A DNA stretch of 64,000 bases from Larkinella knui. GTDB lineage: Bacteria > Bacteroidota > Bacteroidia > Cytophagales > Spirosomataceae. Position 1 is the stretch's first letter, and the number at the start of each line of letters is the position of its first letter. This document shows, one piece after another, positions 29,959 through 39,240 of this stretch. The notes beneath the pieces were generated by a model. That model was not told the DNA's origin, did no database searches, and worked only from the letters and a program-made list of their open reading frames with translations. The DNA is taken from the NCBI RefSeq assembly GCF_003858645.1, contig NZ_RQJP01000001.1, positions 1,550,001 to 1,614,000 on the forward strand, in the 5' to 3' direction. The position numbers and the translations under genes are program-made.

Positions 29959-30822
29959 TCACTTTCTCAAATCGCGGTATCCAATTAGCTGAATCCCTTT
30001 GGCTTTGATCAACTCCCTGATGCGCGGACTGGTCCAGGTGTCGGTGACACCCTGGCGATCGACGGCAACCTGTTCATAACCAATGTGATGGATAGCCCGT
30101 AATTCCGGCGTATCAAGCCCAGGGTGATCGACAAAGAGATACGTTTTGCCCGGTTCCAGACTTTCGAGCATTTTGGAAAAGCTCTCGATTTTTTCCGCCG
30201 AAGTCGCGTGCGGTCCCAGGTAACCCGCAGCCGTAACGCCCGCTTCCTGCCTGGTATGATCGAGAATCAGGAGTTGGTATTCCTTCGCCAGTTTCTGAAT
30301 CAACGCCTTCACGTCGTCGCCCATGCCCGTACAACCCATGTGGCCGGAAATGTGGCTGATGCGGGGAATCTTTTTCAGGCCCATTTCGATTTGCGCCCGG
30401 AATTCCTGTTCGACCTCGTCGAGTTTCCAGTCGTTTTCCACCAGGGCGCGTTTGGGGTAGTTTTTGTTCGGGTAAATCATCGGGTAAAAATACCCGTCGG
30501 CATCGCGCAGGCTGGGACAAGCCGACACGGGGCGCCATTTTACATTGTCCCACTCGCTGGTCAGTGCCAGGTGAATTCCGACATCGACCCCGGGAATATC
30601 GTTTACCATTTCAACTGCTTCGGGAAACCAGGGCGAAGGCACAATCACCTCAATGGACGACTCAATCCCCTCTTTGTAACATTTCACCAGCGCTTCATTG
30701 CCCGAGTGCGAATAGCCCATGTCGTCTCCGCGGACAATCAGACGGGGCGGTTTAGGTTGGGCGACAACCCTAAAAAACCACAGGACAGACAATCCGGCAA
30801 ACAACAGACAACGCTTTTTCAT
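29959..30822 (-). CDS. YdjC/ChbG-type carbohydrate deacetylase, exported
   Basis: This is a 287-residue protein from the ATG at 30822, which gives a signal peptide ending RVVAQ at about residue 22. The longer frame upstream lacks a proper start region. The family's metal site is visible: RGDDMGYSHSGNEA with the Asp-Asp pair near residue 34, and GIHLALTSEW with its His. SHISGHMGCTG and the C-terminal FVDHPGLD supply further His. YdjC-type enzymes remove acetyl groups from chitooligosaccharide-like amino sugars. Export suggests a role in periplasmic glycan breakdown. It is followed by a divergent SusC operon 542 bp away, which it may serve. Confidence 0.87.
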   Translation of the reverse strand: MKKRCLLFAGLSVLWFFRVVAQPKPPRLIVRGDDMGYSHSGNEALVKCYKEGIESSIEVIVPSPWFPEAVEMVNDIPGVDVGIHLALTSEWDNVKWRPVSACPSLRDADGYFYPMIYPNKNYPKRALVENDWKLDEVEQEFRAQIEMGLKKIPRISHISGHMGCTGMGDDVKALIQKLAKEYQLLILDHTRQEAGVTAAGYLGPHATSAEKIESFSKMLESLEPGKTYLFVDHPGLDTPELRAIHHIGYEQVAVDRQGVTDTWTSPRIRELIKAKGIQLIGYRDLRK

Positions 30823-31364
30823 CAGGTTTGGCTTTGAAATTAGTAAAGCCAGCGTGACGGCCGATTTACTCTTTTGAACGTCTACCATCCGGGTCTGGAA
30901 ACAGCCCGCGTCTCCCCCGGAATGCGGTAGAAACCAGCTTTCACACCGACTTCAATAGCCCCCTTTTTACGCCGGAATAACACCTAAAAATGAACCATCA
31001 GCTTTGAAAATTCATACTATAAACTTTAACCTTAGTTTGAACTGCATCATTTTATTTATTATATGGTCCCAATAGGCATATTCTACCAAATCTTATGATA
31101 GAATTCTATTTTTACAATATTAATTTTAAATTATAAGCTATAATTAGAATAAAATTTGGTTATTGATTACCTCGTCTTTTATATTAGATTTTTAATTAAT
31201 TTAATAATTAGATCACATACGACATCAAAAACAAACTTGATTTAGCCTAAAAAGCAAAATAATTACCAAAACAGTATTTTTTTTAAAGCAGTAAAAATCC
31301 TCTCAATTCGCCAATTCACTAAAAATAATCCTAGTTCATCTCACTTCGTTAATTTTTCATTTTT
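30823..31364. other. AT-rich divergent intergenic region before SusC
   Basis: These 542 bp separate the deacetylase gene (minus) from the first SusC gene (plus); the stretch 31010-31330 is strikingly AT-rich. A possible SusC promoter is TTG at 31163-31165, 19 bases, then TAGATTTT at 31185-31192, leaving a leader of about 170 nt. I saw no open frame or convincing RNA structure. Confidence 0.35.
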
Positions 31365-34300
31365 ATGAAAAGAATATCTACCCCATGTTATGTGCTGTTT
31401 GCCATCCTGATCAGTTTGGCCAGCTACGCGCAGGATCTGACCCTGAAGGGACGGGTTGTGTCGAAAACCGATGGCGGGGGCCTGCCCGGAGCCAATGTGT
31501 TGATCAAAGGAACGGATCGTGGCAGCACGACCAACTCAAACGGCGAGTTTACGATCAACACCCCGGCCAACGCCACCCTGATTGTGTCCTTCATTGGTTT
31601 TAAACCGATTGAAGTGCCCATCGGCAATAAAACTTCCATCGAAATTCCATTGGAAGAAGATGCGGCTCTCCTGGGCGAAGTGGTGGTGACGGCACTCGGT
31701 ATTACCCGTGAAAAGAAAGCCTTGGGCTACTCGGTACAGGAAGTGAGTGGCAAACAACTAACCCAGGCCCGTTCGACCAACTTCGTCAACGCCCTGTCGG
31801 GCAAGATTGCCGGGGTGCAGGTAACGAATTCCAATGGATCGCCGGGCGCATCCTCCCGGGTTCTGATTCGCGGTACCAGTTCGATCGGTAGCAACAACCA
31901 GCCGCTCTTTGTAGTCGATGGTGTTCCGATCGACAATGGCAACTATGGCTCGGGAACCGGGGTTGACTACGGCAACGGTGCTTCTTCGCTGAACCCGGAC
32001 GACATCGATAACGTGAGCGTTTTGAAAGGCCCCAGCGCGGCTGCCTTATATGGCTCACGCGGTGCCAACGGGGTGATTCTGATTACGACCAAAAGCGGCA
32101 AAGGCACGAAAGGCATCGGCGTTGCGGTTAACTCCAATACCGCTTTCGATACCCCGTTTCGCCAGCCGGAATGGCAGAATGAATACGGACAGGGCAATAA
32201 AGGTCAGTTTTCTTACGTCGATGGTACCGGAAAAGGGGTCAACGATGGCGTAGATGAAAGCTGGGGGCCCAAACTGGATGGTCGCCTGATTCCGCAGTTC
32301 GACTCTCCGATTGCGGCCGACGGCACCCGGACACCAACGCCCTGGATTGCCCATCCCGACAATGTCAACCAGTTTTTCCAGACCGGCCGCACGTTAACCA
32401 ACAACGTGTCGATCACGGGCGGAAGTGATAAAGGCGATTTCCGCCTGTCGCTGACGGACCTGAATCAGACCGGTATTTTGCCGAATACGGACTACAAACG
32501 GAAGACGGTTTCGTTGAATGCCGGCTGGAATCTCACCAAGAAACTAAGCATCCGGGCCACGGGTAATTATGTGAAAGATGGCAGCGACAACCGCACGAAC
32601 TGGGGTCTGTATTTTATCTGGTTTGGCCGTCAGGTGGACATGGAAAACCTGAAAAACTACACGGCGCCCAACAGCATTTACCAGAACAACTGGAATAACA
32701 ATTACTGGACAAACCCGTATTATGTTCTGAACCTGAGTACGAAATTCAACGAAAAAGACCGGCTCTACGGCAATCTGGCAGCCACCTACAAATTTACGCC
32801 CTGGCTAACGCTGACGGCCCGCACGGGAACGGACGTTTACGAAGATCGTCGGAAAACAAAAGGAGCCGCCCGGATCGATAACCTGAACGGCGCCAAACAG
32901 TACGACAGCTACAACGAAGAGCAGATTTTCATCCGCGAGTCGAACTCCGACTTCCTGCTGAATGCCACCCATAAATTCGGCGAGTTCGATGTGACGGCCA
33001 ATATCGGGGGCAACCACCGGACCAACTACTACCAACGCAATTACATGGGTGCTACGGAGTTAGCGATTCCCCGCGTCTGGAACCTGGGCAACTCCCGCCA
33101 GGCCAAAGTAGCCGAAAACTCGTACACAGAAAAGCAGGTCAACAGCGCTTACGCATCGGCCAACCTCGGTTTCCGCAACTACCTGTTTCTGGACCTGACC
33201 GCCCGTAATGACTGGTCGAGTACGCTGCCCGCCAATAACCGCTCGTATTTCTACCCGTCGGCTTCCCTCAGCGCCGTTCTGACCGACATGTTCAATCTTA
33301 ACTCACCGGTATTGTCGTTTGCCAAAGTACGCGCCGGTATTGCCAGGGTTGGTAACGACACGGATGCGTATAACCTGATTCAGGCGTATACCTATCAGAA
33401 TCCCTGGGGAAGCACGCCGTCGCTGGCCGAAAACAACACGATGCTGAACGCCACGCTGAAGCCTGAAATTACCAGTTCCTACGAAGTGGGTGCTGAGGTA
33501 AAACTCTGGCATAACCGCATCGGGCTGGATGTGACGTATTACGACAAACAGTCGTTCAACCAGATACTGAGCGTAAACATTTCCCAGGCTTCCGGTTTTA
33601 ATTCGAAAGTACTGAACGCCGGTAAACTGCAAAACAAGGGCATTGAAGTCCAATTGAGCGCAACGCCCATACAAACCGGTGCCTTTCAGTGGGACATTGG
33701 TGTAAACTGGGCCCGCAACCGCAACAAGGTGGTCGAACTACCAGACGGCCTGACGACCTACACCCTGGGAACGGTGCGCGGTATGACGATCGAAGCCCGC
33801 GTTGGCCAACCGTACGGCACGTTCTTTGGCCAGGGTCTGCTGCGTGACCCCAACGGCAATGTCATCTACGACAAGAGCGGTTATCCACAGATCAATCCAG
33901 CCCGCCGGATTCTGGGCAACTTTACCCCGGACTGGATTGGTGGATTCCAGAACACCTTCCGCTACAAAAACCTGTCTTTGAGCACCTTGATCGACGTTAA
34001 ATCGGGTGGCGACATCTTCTCGCAAAGCGTGAATATCGGTCGCTATACCGGCGTCCTGAAAGAAACCACGGTGGGTCGCGAGGATGGCATTATCGGTCAG
34101 GGCGTGGTCAATACCGGAACCGCCGAAAGCCCGGTTTATACGCCAAATACGACCAAAATCTCTTCCGAAGAGTGGCACAAAAAATACTACTCGCTGACCA
34201 ACAACGAAGTAACGCTGTTTGATGCCAGCTACGTGAAACTGCGCGAGGTGAAACTGACTTACATGATTTCCGGTCAGGTGTTCAAAAAACTACCGTTCCG

Positions 34301-34469
34301 CGACATCGCTCTCTCGATTGTGGGCCGTAACCTGGCGTTGCTCCACAGCAATGTTCCGCACATCGATCCGGAAACCAGCTACTACAACGACGGAAACCTG
34401 CAGGGAATTGAAAACGGCCAGACGCCGACCACCCGCACGATGGGCTTCAACATCAGCTTCAATCTGTAA
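31365..34469 (+). CDS. SusC/RagA-family TonB-dependent outer-membrane transporter
   Basis: This is a 1034-residue protein. A signal peptide (residues 1-22, ending SYAQ) is followed by a CarboxypepD_reg-like domain (LKGRVVSKTDGGGLPGANV ... VSFIGFKPIEV). Then comes a plug domain with the conserved LGEVVVTALGI, VRI-like RGTSSIGSNNQPLFVVDG and AALYGSRGANGVI, and a beta-barrel to the terminal NISFNL. SusC proteins import oligosaccharides or peptides with energy from TonB. The partner SusD gene follows 85 bp later. The substrate cannot be read from the barrel; the dipeptidase two genes downstream hints at peptides or glycopeptides, which is an inference. Confidence 0.96.
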   Translation: MKRISTPCYVLFAILISLASYAQDLTLKGRVVSKTDGGGLPGANVLIKGTDRGSTTNSNGEFTINTPANATLIVSFIGFKPIEVPIGNKTSIEIPLEEDAALLGEVVVTALGITREKKALGYSVQEVSGKQLTQARSTNFVNALSGKIAGVQVTNSNGSPGASSRVLIRGTSSIGSNNQPLFVVDGVPIDNGNYGSGTGVDYGNGASSLNPDDIDNVSVLKGPSAAALYGSRGANGVILITTKSGKGTKGIGVAVNSNTAFDTPFRQPEWQNEYGQGNKGQFSYVDGTGKGVNDGVDESWGPKLDGRLIPQFDSPIAADGTRTPTPWIAHPDNVNQFFQTGRTLTNNVSITGGSDKGDFRLSLTDLNQTGILPNTDYKRKTVSLNAGWNLTKKLSIRATGNYVKDGSDNRTNWGLYFIWFGRQVDMENLKNYTAPNSIYQNNWNNNYWTNPYYVLNLSTKFNEKDRLYGNLAATYKFTPWLTLTARTGTDVYEDRRKTKGAARIDNLNGAKQYDSYNEEQIFIRESNSDFLLNATHKFGEFDVTANIGGNHRTNYYQRNYMGATELAIPRVWNLGNSRQAKVAENSYTEKQVNSAYASANLGFRNYLFLDLTARNDWSSTLPANNRSYFYPSASLSAVLTDMFNLNSPVLSFAKVRAGIARVGNDTDAYNLIQAYTYQNPWGSTPSLAENNTMLNATLKPEITSSYEVGAEVKLWHNRIGLDVTYYDKQSFNQILSVNISQASGFNSKVLNAGKLQNKGIEVQLSATPIQTGAFQWDIGVNWARNRNKVVELPDGLTTYTLGTVRGMTIEARVGQPYGTFFGQGLLRDPNGNVIYDKSGYPQINPARRILGNFTPDWIGGFQNTFRYKNLSLSTLIDVKSGGDIFSQSVNIGRYTGVLKETTVGREDGIIGQGVVNTGTAESPVYTPNTTKISSEEWHKKYYSLTNNEVTLFDASYVKLREVKLTYMISGQVFKKLPFRDIALSIVGRNLALLHSNVPHIDPETSYYNDGNLQGIENGQTPTTRTMGFNISFNL

Positions 34470-34482
34470 AACCGTTTAAGGT

Positions 34483-34552
34483 TTTTAGTTTATAGTTGGC
34501 TAACAGCTTCACTACCAACCAAAAACTATAAATCATAAATCATAAACTAAAA
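34483..34552. promoter_or_regulatory. Inverted repeat in SusC-SusD spacer
   Basis: TTTTAGTTTAT at 34483-34493 pairs perfectly (11 of 11) with ATAAACTAAAA at 34542-34552, just before the SusD start. The spacer is AT-rich with repeated ATAAATC units. The structure could lower SusD output relative to SusC or protect the transcript end, or be a dispersed repeat. Confidence 0.4.
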
Positions 34553-34554
34553 TC

Positions 34555-36018
34555 ATGAAACGCATTCTTCATACCTTGAAAAATAAAACCGTTCTGGCGG
34601 CCCTCCTGCTGGGTGCTTCCGCCTGTACGGGCGACTTTGATGAAATCAATACCAACCCCAATGCGCCGACGGTTGCCTCGGCGGATCTGTTCCTGCCACA
34701 CGGTATTCAGAGTGCCGTCGATGCCTATTGGGGCGGCTCACTGGGCATGGACGTGGGGGATCTGATTCCGCAATACTGGGCCCGGATTCAATATACGGAC
34801 ATCGATCAGTATACCATCACCAGCGATGTGTACGGCGGGTCGTCCTGGCAAATATTCTACATCGAATCCCTAGCCGATTACCAGCGCATTTATAAACTTG
34901 GCAAGGAAACCAATAATCCCAACTACCAGGCGGTGGCGGTGATCATGCGCTCGTGGGTGTTTTCGCTACTGACCGATATCTACGGCGACATTCCCTACAA
35001 GGAAGCACTTCAGGGGCTGGAAGGCACCTTATCCCCCAAATACGATGCCCAGAAAGATGTGTATGCGGGATTGATTGCGGAGTTGAAAGCGGCCAATGAC
35101 ATGCTGGTGCTCAACGATGCCACCAAAGGCATCGCGGGCGACATTCTGTTTGCCGGTAACCTGACCAAATGGAAGAAATTTGCCAATTCACTCAGCCTGC
35201 GTTTGCTAAACCGGATGCTGGGAAAAGCGGATGCGCCGATCGATGTAAAAGCGGAGATCAACCGGATTCTGAGCGACCCGGCGAAATACCCGGTTATGGA
35301 GTCGAATGCCGATAACATTCAGTTGAATTACCTCGATGCTACCAACAACAATAACCCGATCAACCAGAACCGCAAAACGCGGGACGACCACCGGGTTAGT
35401 GCCACGCTGGTGAACAAATTGAAAGCCATGAACGACGCCCGGCTGGCGGTTTACGCCGACAAACCGGCCGCCGGTGGTGATTTTCTGGGGGTTCCCAACG
35501 GACTTTCCGGTGCGGATGCCAATGCGCTGGGCCTGGCCAAAACGTCCAAGGTTGGCGCGTATTTCGTGTCACCAACGGCCCCGGGCGTCATCATGAGTTA
35601 TGCCGAAATGCTGTTCATTAAAGCGGAATTTGCCTACAAAGGCATCACCACGGCGGGCGATGTGGCCACCAACTATACGGCCGGCATCAACGCTTCGTTT
35701 GCGCAATACAAGCTGACGGCCGATGCGGCTTATCTAGCGGCCAACGCCCTGAAAACCGGCGCAGCGGGGTATACGCAAATCATGGAGCAGAAATGGATCG
35801 CCTTGTATGGTCAGGGTCTGGAAGCCTGGGCGGAATACCGGCGCACGGGCATTCCGGCCCTTTCACCGGCGGTGATCAACACCAACGGCGGGGTGATTCC
35901 AACCCGGCTGCCGTATCCGGGAACGGAGGAGTCGCTGAACTTCAAGAATTTCAGCGATGCCCTCACGAAACAGGGCGGCAAAAATGACATGAAAACCAAA
36001 CTCTGGTTTGCCAAATAA
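34555..36018 (+). CDS. SusD/RagB-family surface lipoprotein (SusD-like_2 type)
   Basis: This is a 487-residue lipoprotein. The signal ends in a lipobox with Cys at about residue 23 (LLGASACTGDF). The mature start, DFDEINTNPNAP, is typical of the SusD-like_2 group. The protein is helical with TPR-like repeats, and the C-terminus contains MEQKWIALYGQGLEAWAEYRRTG, a hallmark of the family. It should cap the SusC channel at the cell surface and capture substrate. It is encoded directly after SusC, and the next gene, an M19 dipeptidase, starts 66 bp later. Confidence 0.94.
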   Translation: MKRILHTLKNKTVLAALLLGASACTGDFDEINTNPNAPTVASADLFLPHGIQSAVDAYWGGSLGMDVGDLIPQYWARIQYTDIDQYTITSDVYGGSSWQIFYIESLADYQRIYKLGKETNNPNYQAVAVIMRSWVFSLLTDIYGDIPYKEALQGLEGTLSPKYDAQKDVYAGLIAELKAANDMLVLNDATKGIAGDILFAGNLTKWKKFANSLSLRLLNRMLGKADAPIDVKAEINRILSDPAKYPVMESNADNIQLNYLDATNNNNPINQNRKTRDDHRVSATLVNKLKAMNDARLAVYADKPAAGGDFLGVPNGLSGADANALGLAKTSKVGAYFVSPTAPGVIMSYAEMLFIKAEFAYKGITTAGDVATNYTAGINASFAQYKLTADAAYLAANALKTGAAGYTQIMEQKWIALYGQGLEAWAEYRRTGIPALSPAVINTNGGVIPTRLPYPGTEESLNFKNFSDALTKQGGKNDMKTKLWFAK

Positions 36019-36084
36019 CTATCCATCAGAAGGGTACGGAACCATACGTACCCTTTTTTCTAGTTCTACTAAACTAATTTCCCC

Positions 36085-37359
36085 ATGAAAAACTGGCTTT
36101 ACCCTACCCTGCTTGCCTGCCTCGCCACCGGCGTTATCCCGGCATCGGCGGGCGATGATGAAAAAGCGTTGCTGAAAAAAGCGAAGAAAATTCACGAAAG
36201 AGCATTTACCGTCGACACCCACGCCGATACACCGATGTTGCTCTCGCGACCCGGATTCGATGTCACAAAAGACAACGACGCCCGCACCACCAACAGCAAA
36301 GTGGATTATCCGCGGATGCGGAAAGGCGGTCTGGATGCTATTTTCTGGGCGGTTTATCTGGGCCAGGGGCCCCGCACGCCGGAAGGCCACGAAATCGCGA
36401 AAACAAAAGCCCTGGGCATTTTCGATGCGATTCATACGACGCTCAAAAATACCGGTTCCGAAGCCGAGCTGGTAACGACGCCACAGGATGCTTTACGCGT
36501 CGGTAAAACCGGGAAACGCGCGATTTTCATCGGGGTAGAAAACGGCTATCCGATGGGTCACGACCTGTCGATGCTGAAGAAATTCTACGACCTCGGCGCC
36601 CGCTACATGACGCTCTGCCATTCGAGCAACAACGACATCTGCGACTCATCCACCGATCCGAAAGGAGCCGAATACCAGGGACTCAGCCCCCTGGGCGAGC
36701 AGGTGGTGGCCGAAATGAACCGGCTCGGCATGATGATCGACGTTTCGCACGTTTCGGACTCGACCTTTTATGATGTCGTCCGGCTGTCGAAAGTACCCAT
36801 TATCGCTTCGCATTCAGGGGCCAAAGCCGTCTGCGATCACCCCCGCAATTTGACCGACGACATGCTGAAGGCACTGGCGAAAAACGGTGGCGTGGTACAG
36901 TTGAATCTATTGAGCGACTATGTCAAAACCATTCCGGTGAGCCCGGAGCGTGAAGCCGCGCAGAAAGCCATGCTGGAAAAATGGGGCGTGAAAGACCGCC
37001 GGGCGATGATGGGAGCCATGAGCAAGCTGTCGGAAGACGATCAGAAGAAACTGCGGGCCGACTTTATGGAGCTGAACAAAAAATACCCCGTTCAGCTGGC
37101 TACCGTGAAAGACGCCGTTGACCACATCGACCACATCGTTAAACTGATCGGAATCGACCACGTCGGGATGGGTGCCGACTTCGACGGCGGTGGTGCGCTG
37201 GCCGACTGCTTCGATGTGGGTCAATACGAAAATTTCACCGTCGAGTTTGTCCGTCGCGGGTATTCCAAAAAAGACATCGAGAAAATCTGGAGTGGCAATT
37301 TTTTTCGGGTCATGAAAGCCGTGGAAAAAAGCGCCCCGACGGAAATGATCGGAAAATAA
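36085..37359 (+). CDS. Membrane dipeptidase-type peptidase M19, exported
   Basis: This is a 424-residue metallopeptidase with a signal peptide (residues 1-22, ending PASAG). Zinc-binding motifs of renal dipeptidase-type M19 enzymes are present: VDTHADTPML (first His pair), FIGVENGYPMG (bridging Glu), IDVSHVSD, and IIASHSGAKAVCDHPRN. HVGMGADFDGGG follows near the end. The enzyme hydrolyses dipeptides, including those with D-residues at the C-terminal position. It follows SusC/SusD on the same strand and likely cleaves imported peptides in the periplasm. A clear terminator lies 50 bp after its stop, closing the operon. Confidence 0.92.
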   Translation: MKNWLYPTLLACLATGVIPASAGDDEKALLKKAKKIHERAFTVDTHADTPMLLSRPGFDVTKDNDARTTNSKVDYPRMRKGGLDAIFWAVYLGQGPRTPEGHEIAKTKALGIFDAIHTTLKNTGSEAELVTTPQDALRVGKTGKRAIFIGVENGYPMGHDLSMLKKFYDLGARYMTLCHSSNNDICDSSTDPKGAEYQGLSPLGEQVVAEMNRLGMMIDVSHVSDSTFYDVVRLSKVPIIASHSGAKAVCDHPRNLTDDMLKALAKNGGVVQLNLLSDYVKTIPVSPEREAAQKAMLEKWGVKDRRAMMGAMSKLSEDDQKKLRADFMELNKKYPVQLATVKDAVDHIDHIVKLIGIDHVGMGADFDGGGALADCFDVGQYENFTVEFVRRGYSKKDIEKIWSGNFFRVMKAVEKSAPTEMIGK

Positions 37360-37408
37360 CCCACCGGTTTTTTTAAGAAGAATGTAAAGTTTATTAACAT
37401 GTGAATCG

Positions 37409-37440
37409 AAAATGCCCCGCCACCTGGTGGGGCATTTTTT
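37409..37440 (+). terminator. Rho-independent terminator after dipeptidase
   Basis: A 10-bp perfect stem, AAAATGCCCC at 37409-37418 with GGGGCATTTT at 37429-37438, has a 10-nt loop and ends in a T run. Confidence 0.85.
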
Positions 37441-37504
37441 ATGGGTCCAGCCCTAAAAAGTCCGCAAAAATGGTTAAGCTTGCCGGAGTAGAACGACCTT
37501 TCCC

Positions 37505-37600
37505 ATGAAAAAAATCCTGATCCTGTTCCCTACGCTGCTGCTGAACGTTTTTCAAATTTATGCCACCCATCGAACGGTCAAAAGTAATGGAAGCCTTTAA
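37505..37600 (+). CDS. Possible 31-aa leader-like peptide
   Basis: This short frame starts MKKILILFPTLLLNVFQIYA, which looks like a complete signal peptide, and stops 11 codons later, 15 bp before the Nif3-like gene. It may be a small exported peptide, the stranded signal of a gene whose body was lost, or chance. No homologue is known to me. Confidence 0.25.
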   Translation: MKKILILFPTLLLNVFQIYATHRTVKSNGSL

Positions 37601-37615
37601 CTACCACCAGAAACC

Positions 37616-38524
37616 ATGATATCACCGGAAAAACCAGGCCGCAGGGCGTTTGTCGGCACCCTCACCAAAGCCTCTCTTTTACTGACGGTTCCGGGAATCA
37701 ACCCCACGGAACATTTCCGGCAACCCGCCCAGCCCGTTACCGTGGGCCAGGTGATGGAACTGATTCTGAAAACCATCCCGAATGCGCCGTTTCCAAAAAC
37801 CGTCGACACCCTGAAATCCGGGAATGCCGAGCAGAAAGTGACCGGTATCGTTTCCACCATGTTTGCCACGATGGAGGTCATCCAGCAAGCCATTCGGCTG
37901 GGAGCCAACTTCATCATTGTTCACGAACCAACTTTTTACAACCACGCCGACGAAACCGACTGGCTGCAAAAAGACGAAGTTTTCCAGAAAAAGCACGCGC
38001 TGCTCGAAAAAAACGGCATTGCGGTCTGGCGGTTCCACGATTACTGGCATTCCCACCGACCCGACGGCATCCGGATGGGCGTGGTGACCGCTTTGGGTTG
38101 GGAGAACTACCTGGACGAGAAAAATCCGCGCCTGATCACGCTCCCCGCGCCGATGCCGCTCAAGCAGATTATTGCCCATGCGAAGGCAAAACTGGGTATC
38201 GCCCAGATGCGGGTGGTGGGCGATCCGGCGCAACTCTGCCGGCGGGTTTTGCTCATGCCGGGCGCTTCGGGCGGCCGGAGCCACATCATGGCTCTGCAGC
38301 AGGACAAACCGGATGTGCTTTTGTGCGGGGAGATCAGCGAGTGGGAAACCGCCGAATACGTTCGGGATGCCCGGCAACAGGGGCAAAACCTGTCCCTTGG
38401 AATCCTGGGCCACATCATGAGTGAAGCGCCCGGCATGCAGTGGCTGGTGCCCTGGCTGCAACCCAAACTACCCGATCTGAAAATCACCTACGTGGACTCA
38501 AAAAACCCCTTCACGTATTTATAA
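37616..38524 (+). CDS. Nif3-like dinuclear-metal protein, Tat-exported
   Basis: This is a 302-residue protein. Its N-terminus GRRAFVGTLTKASLLLTV is a twin-arginine-like signal. The body resembles NIF3-type proteins: QKVTGIVSTMFATMEVIQQA, then GANFIIVHEPTFYNHAD where cytosolic relatives have a metal-binding His pair, and a late LGILGHIMSEAPGM with another His. NIF3 proteins form hexamers with two metals per subunit; their enzymatic role is not settled. The exported form is a Bacteroidota and Planctomycetes speciality often found with carbohydrate genes. It ends inside a palindromic terminator shared with the small minus-strand gene. Confidence 0.75.
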   Translation: MISPEKPGRRAFVGTLTKASLLLTVPGINPTEHFRQPAQPVTVGQVMELILKTIPNAPFPKTVDTLKSGNAEQKVTGIVSTMFATMEVIQQAIRLGANFIIVHEPTFYNHADETDWLQKDEVFQKKHALLEKNGIAVWRFHDYWHSHRPDGIRMGVVTALGWENYLDEKNPRLITLPAPMPLKQIIAHAKAKLGIAQMRVVGDPAQLCRRVLLMPGASGGRSHIMALQQDKPDVLLCGEISEWETAEYVRDARQQGQNLSLGILGHIMSEAPGMQWLVPWLQPKLPDLKITYVDSKNPFTYL

Positions 38525-38548
38525 ACCGGGTTTATCAAAACCCGGTTT
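38523..38548. terminator. Bidirectional palindromic terminator
   Basis: AAACCGGGTTT (38523-38533) and AAACCCGGTTT (38538-38548) are perfect complements around a 4-nt loop. They sit between the stops of two convergent genes. Confidence 0.65.
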
Positions 38549-38551
38549 CGC

Positions 38552-38734
38552 TCAGATAAAGCTGTCGTCCAGTTCGCCCACTACGGTTAGCTCCTGTACG
38601 TCGAACCATTCTTCCGAATCGTCATCCAGGCGGCACAGCGCCTGGGTTTCGTCTTCATTCATACTCGAAACCGTCATCGGGTGGCCGTTGTTGATGCCTG
38701 CATTGCTGTGTTTTACAGTATCTCCGTAGTGCAT
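38552..38734 (-). CDS. Small YodC/DUF2158-like protein, 60 aa
   Basis: This 60-residue acidic protein reads GDTVKHSNAGINNGHPMTVSS, then DETQALCRLDDDSEEWF. The order (GD.V, G.PMTV, then C or V with an aromatic near the end) matches the small YodC/DUF2158-type beta-barrel proteins, whose function is unknown. A good promoter lies directly upstream on the minus strand (TTG, 17 bases, TACCTTCG), which supports a real gene despite its size. It is convergent with the Nif3-like gene. Confidence 0.6.
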   Translation of the reverse strand: MHYGDTVKHSNAGINNGHPMTVSSMNEDETQALCRLDDDSEEWFDVQELTVVGELDDSFI

Positions 38735-38751
38735 GAGTGGGTGGTTTTATC

Positions 38752-38779
38752 CGAAGGTATTTTCTCGAAAAGAGGGCAA
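38752..38779 (-). promoter_or_regulatory. Promoter of the small DUF2158-like gene
   Basis: On the minus strand, TTG (38779-38777), 17 bases, then TACCTTCG (38759-38752) lie 17 bp before the ATG. This fits the Bacteroidota consensus with one base changed. Confidence 0.5.
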
Positions 38780-39121
38780 GCGATAGGCGCTTTGCGGTTT
38801 ATCAAACTTACGAAAAAAGCCCGCATTTTCGAGATTTGGCGGGCGGTTACCTTGCAATTCCCAAAAACACATTTCCCGAAACCCATTCATCACATTCTCC
38901 CGCTCCTGCATTTGCTTGTCATAAAACAATTGCTCTATTTTGCGCCAAACTAATACCAGTGGTCATTTTCCAAGCTGTTTACCACGCCAATCTCTCTGCT
39001 TTTCCGGCTTACCTGTCAGAGCGGTTTTACGTCCGGTAGATTCACAGTCTATAGCTCAACGTACCCGTAATCGTAATTAAACCTTAACGCCCTGTAAATA
39101 CCCGTCAAGTACCCTTTCCTG
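38780..39121. other. Intergenic region before second SusC
   Basis: These 342 bp hold only overlapping short frames without signals or domain-like sequence. I see no RNA gene. The region should carry upstream control for the SusC promoter at 39122-39129. Confidence 0.3.
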
Positions 39122-39129
39122 TACCTTTG
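39122..39129 (+). promoter_or_regulatory. -7 box (TACCTTTG) of the second SusC operon
   Basis: This is a perfect TAnnTTTG box. Transcription would begin near 39136, so the long reading frame that opens at 39127 cannot be translated from its first codon. No good TTG box is seen at the usual distance upstream, which suggests an activated promoter. Confidence 0.55.
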
Positions 39130-39240
39130 CCCCGAATAAACGCAGGAACTGCCCTTCCGAAAAGGTTACTTTTCGGCCAAGCTGCGTCTAACATGCAGTC
39201 AAAACCGTACGAACCAATTAAAAATCAAACCCCTTTTCAA

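Noticed and set aside
38681-39039. Overlapping plus-strand frames before the second SusC gene
   Set aside because: Two frames overlap in different phases, neither has a leader or known motif, and they would overlap the promoter of the small minus-strand gene.
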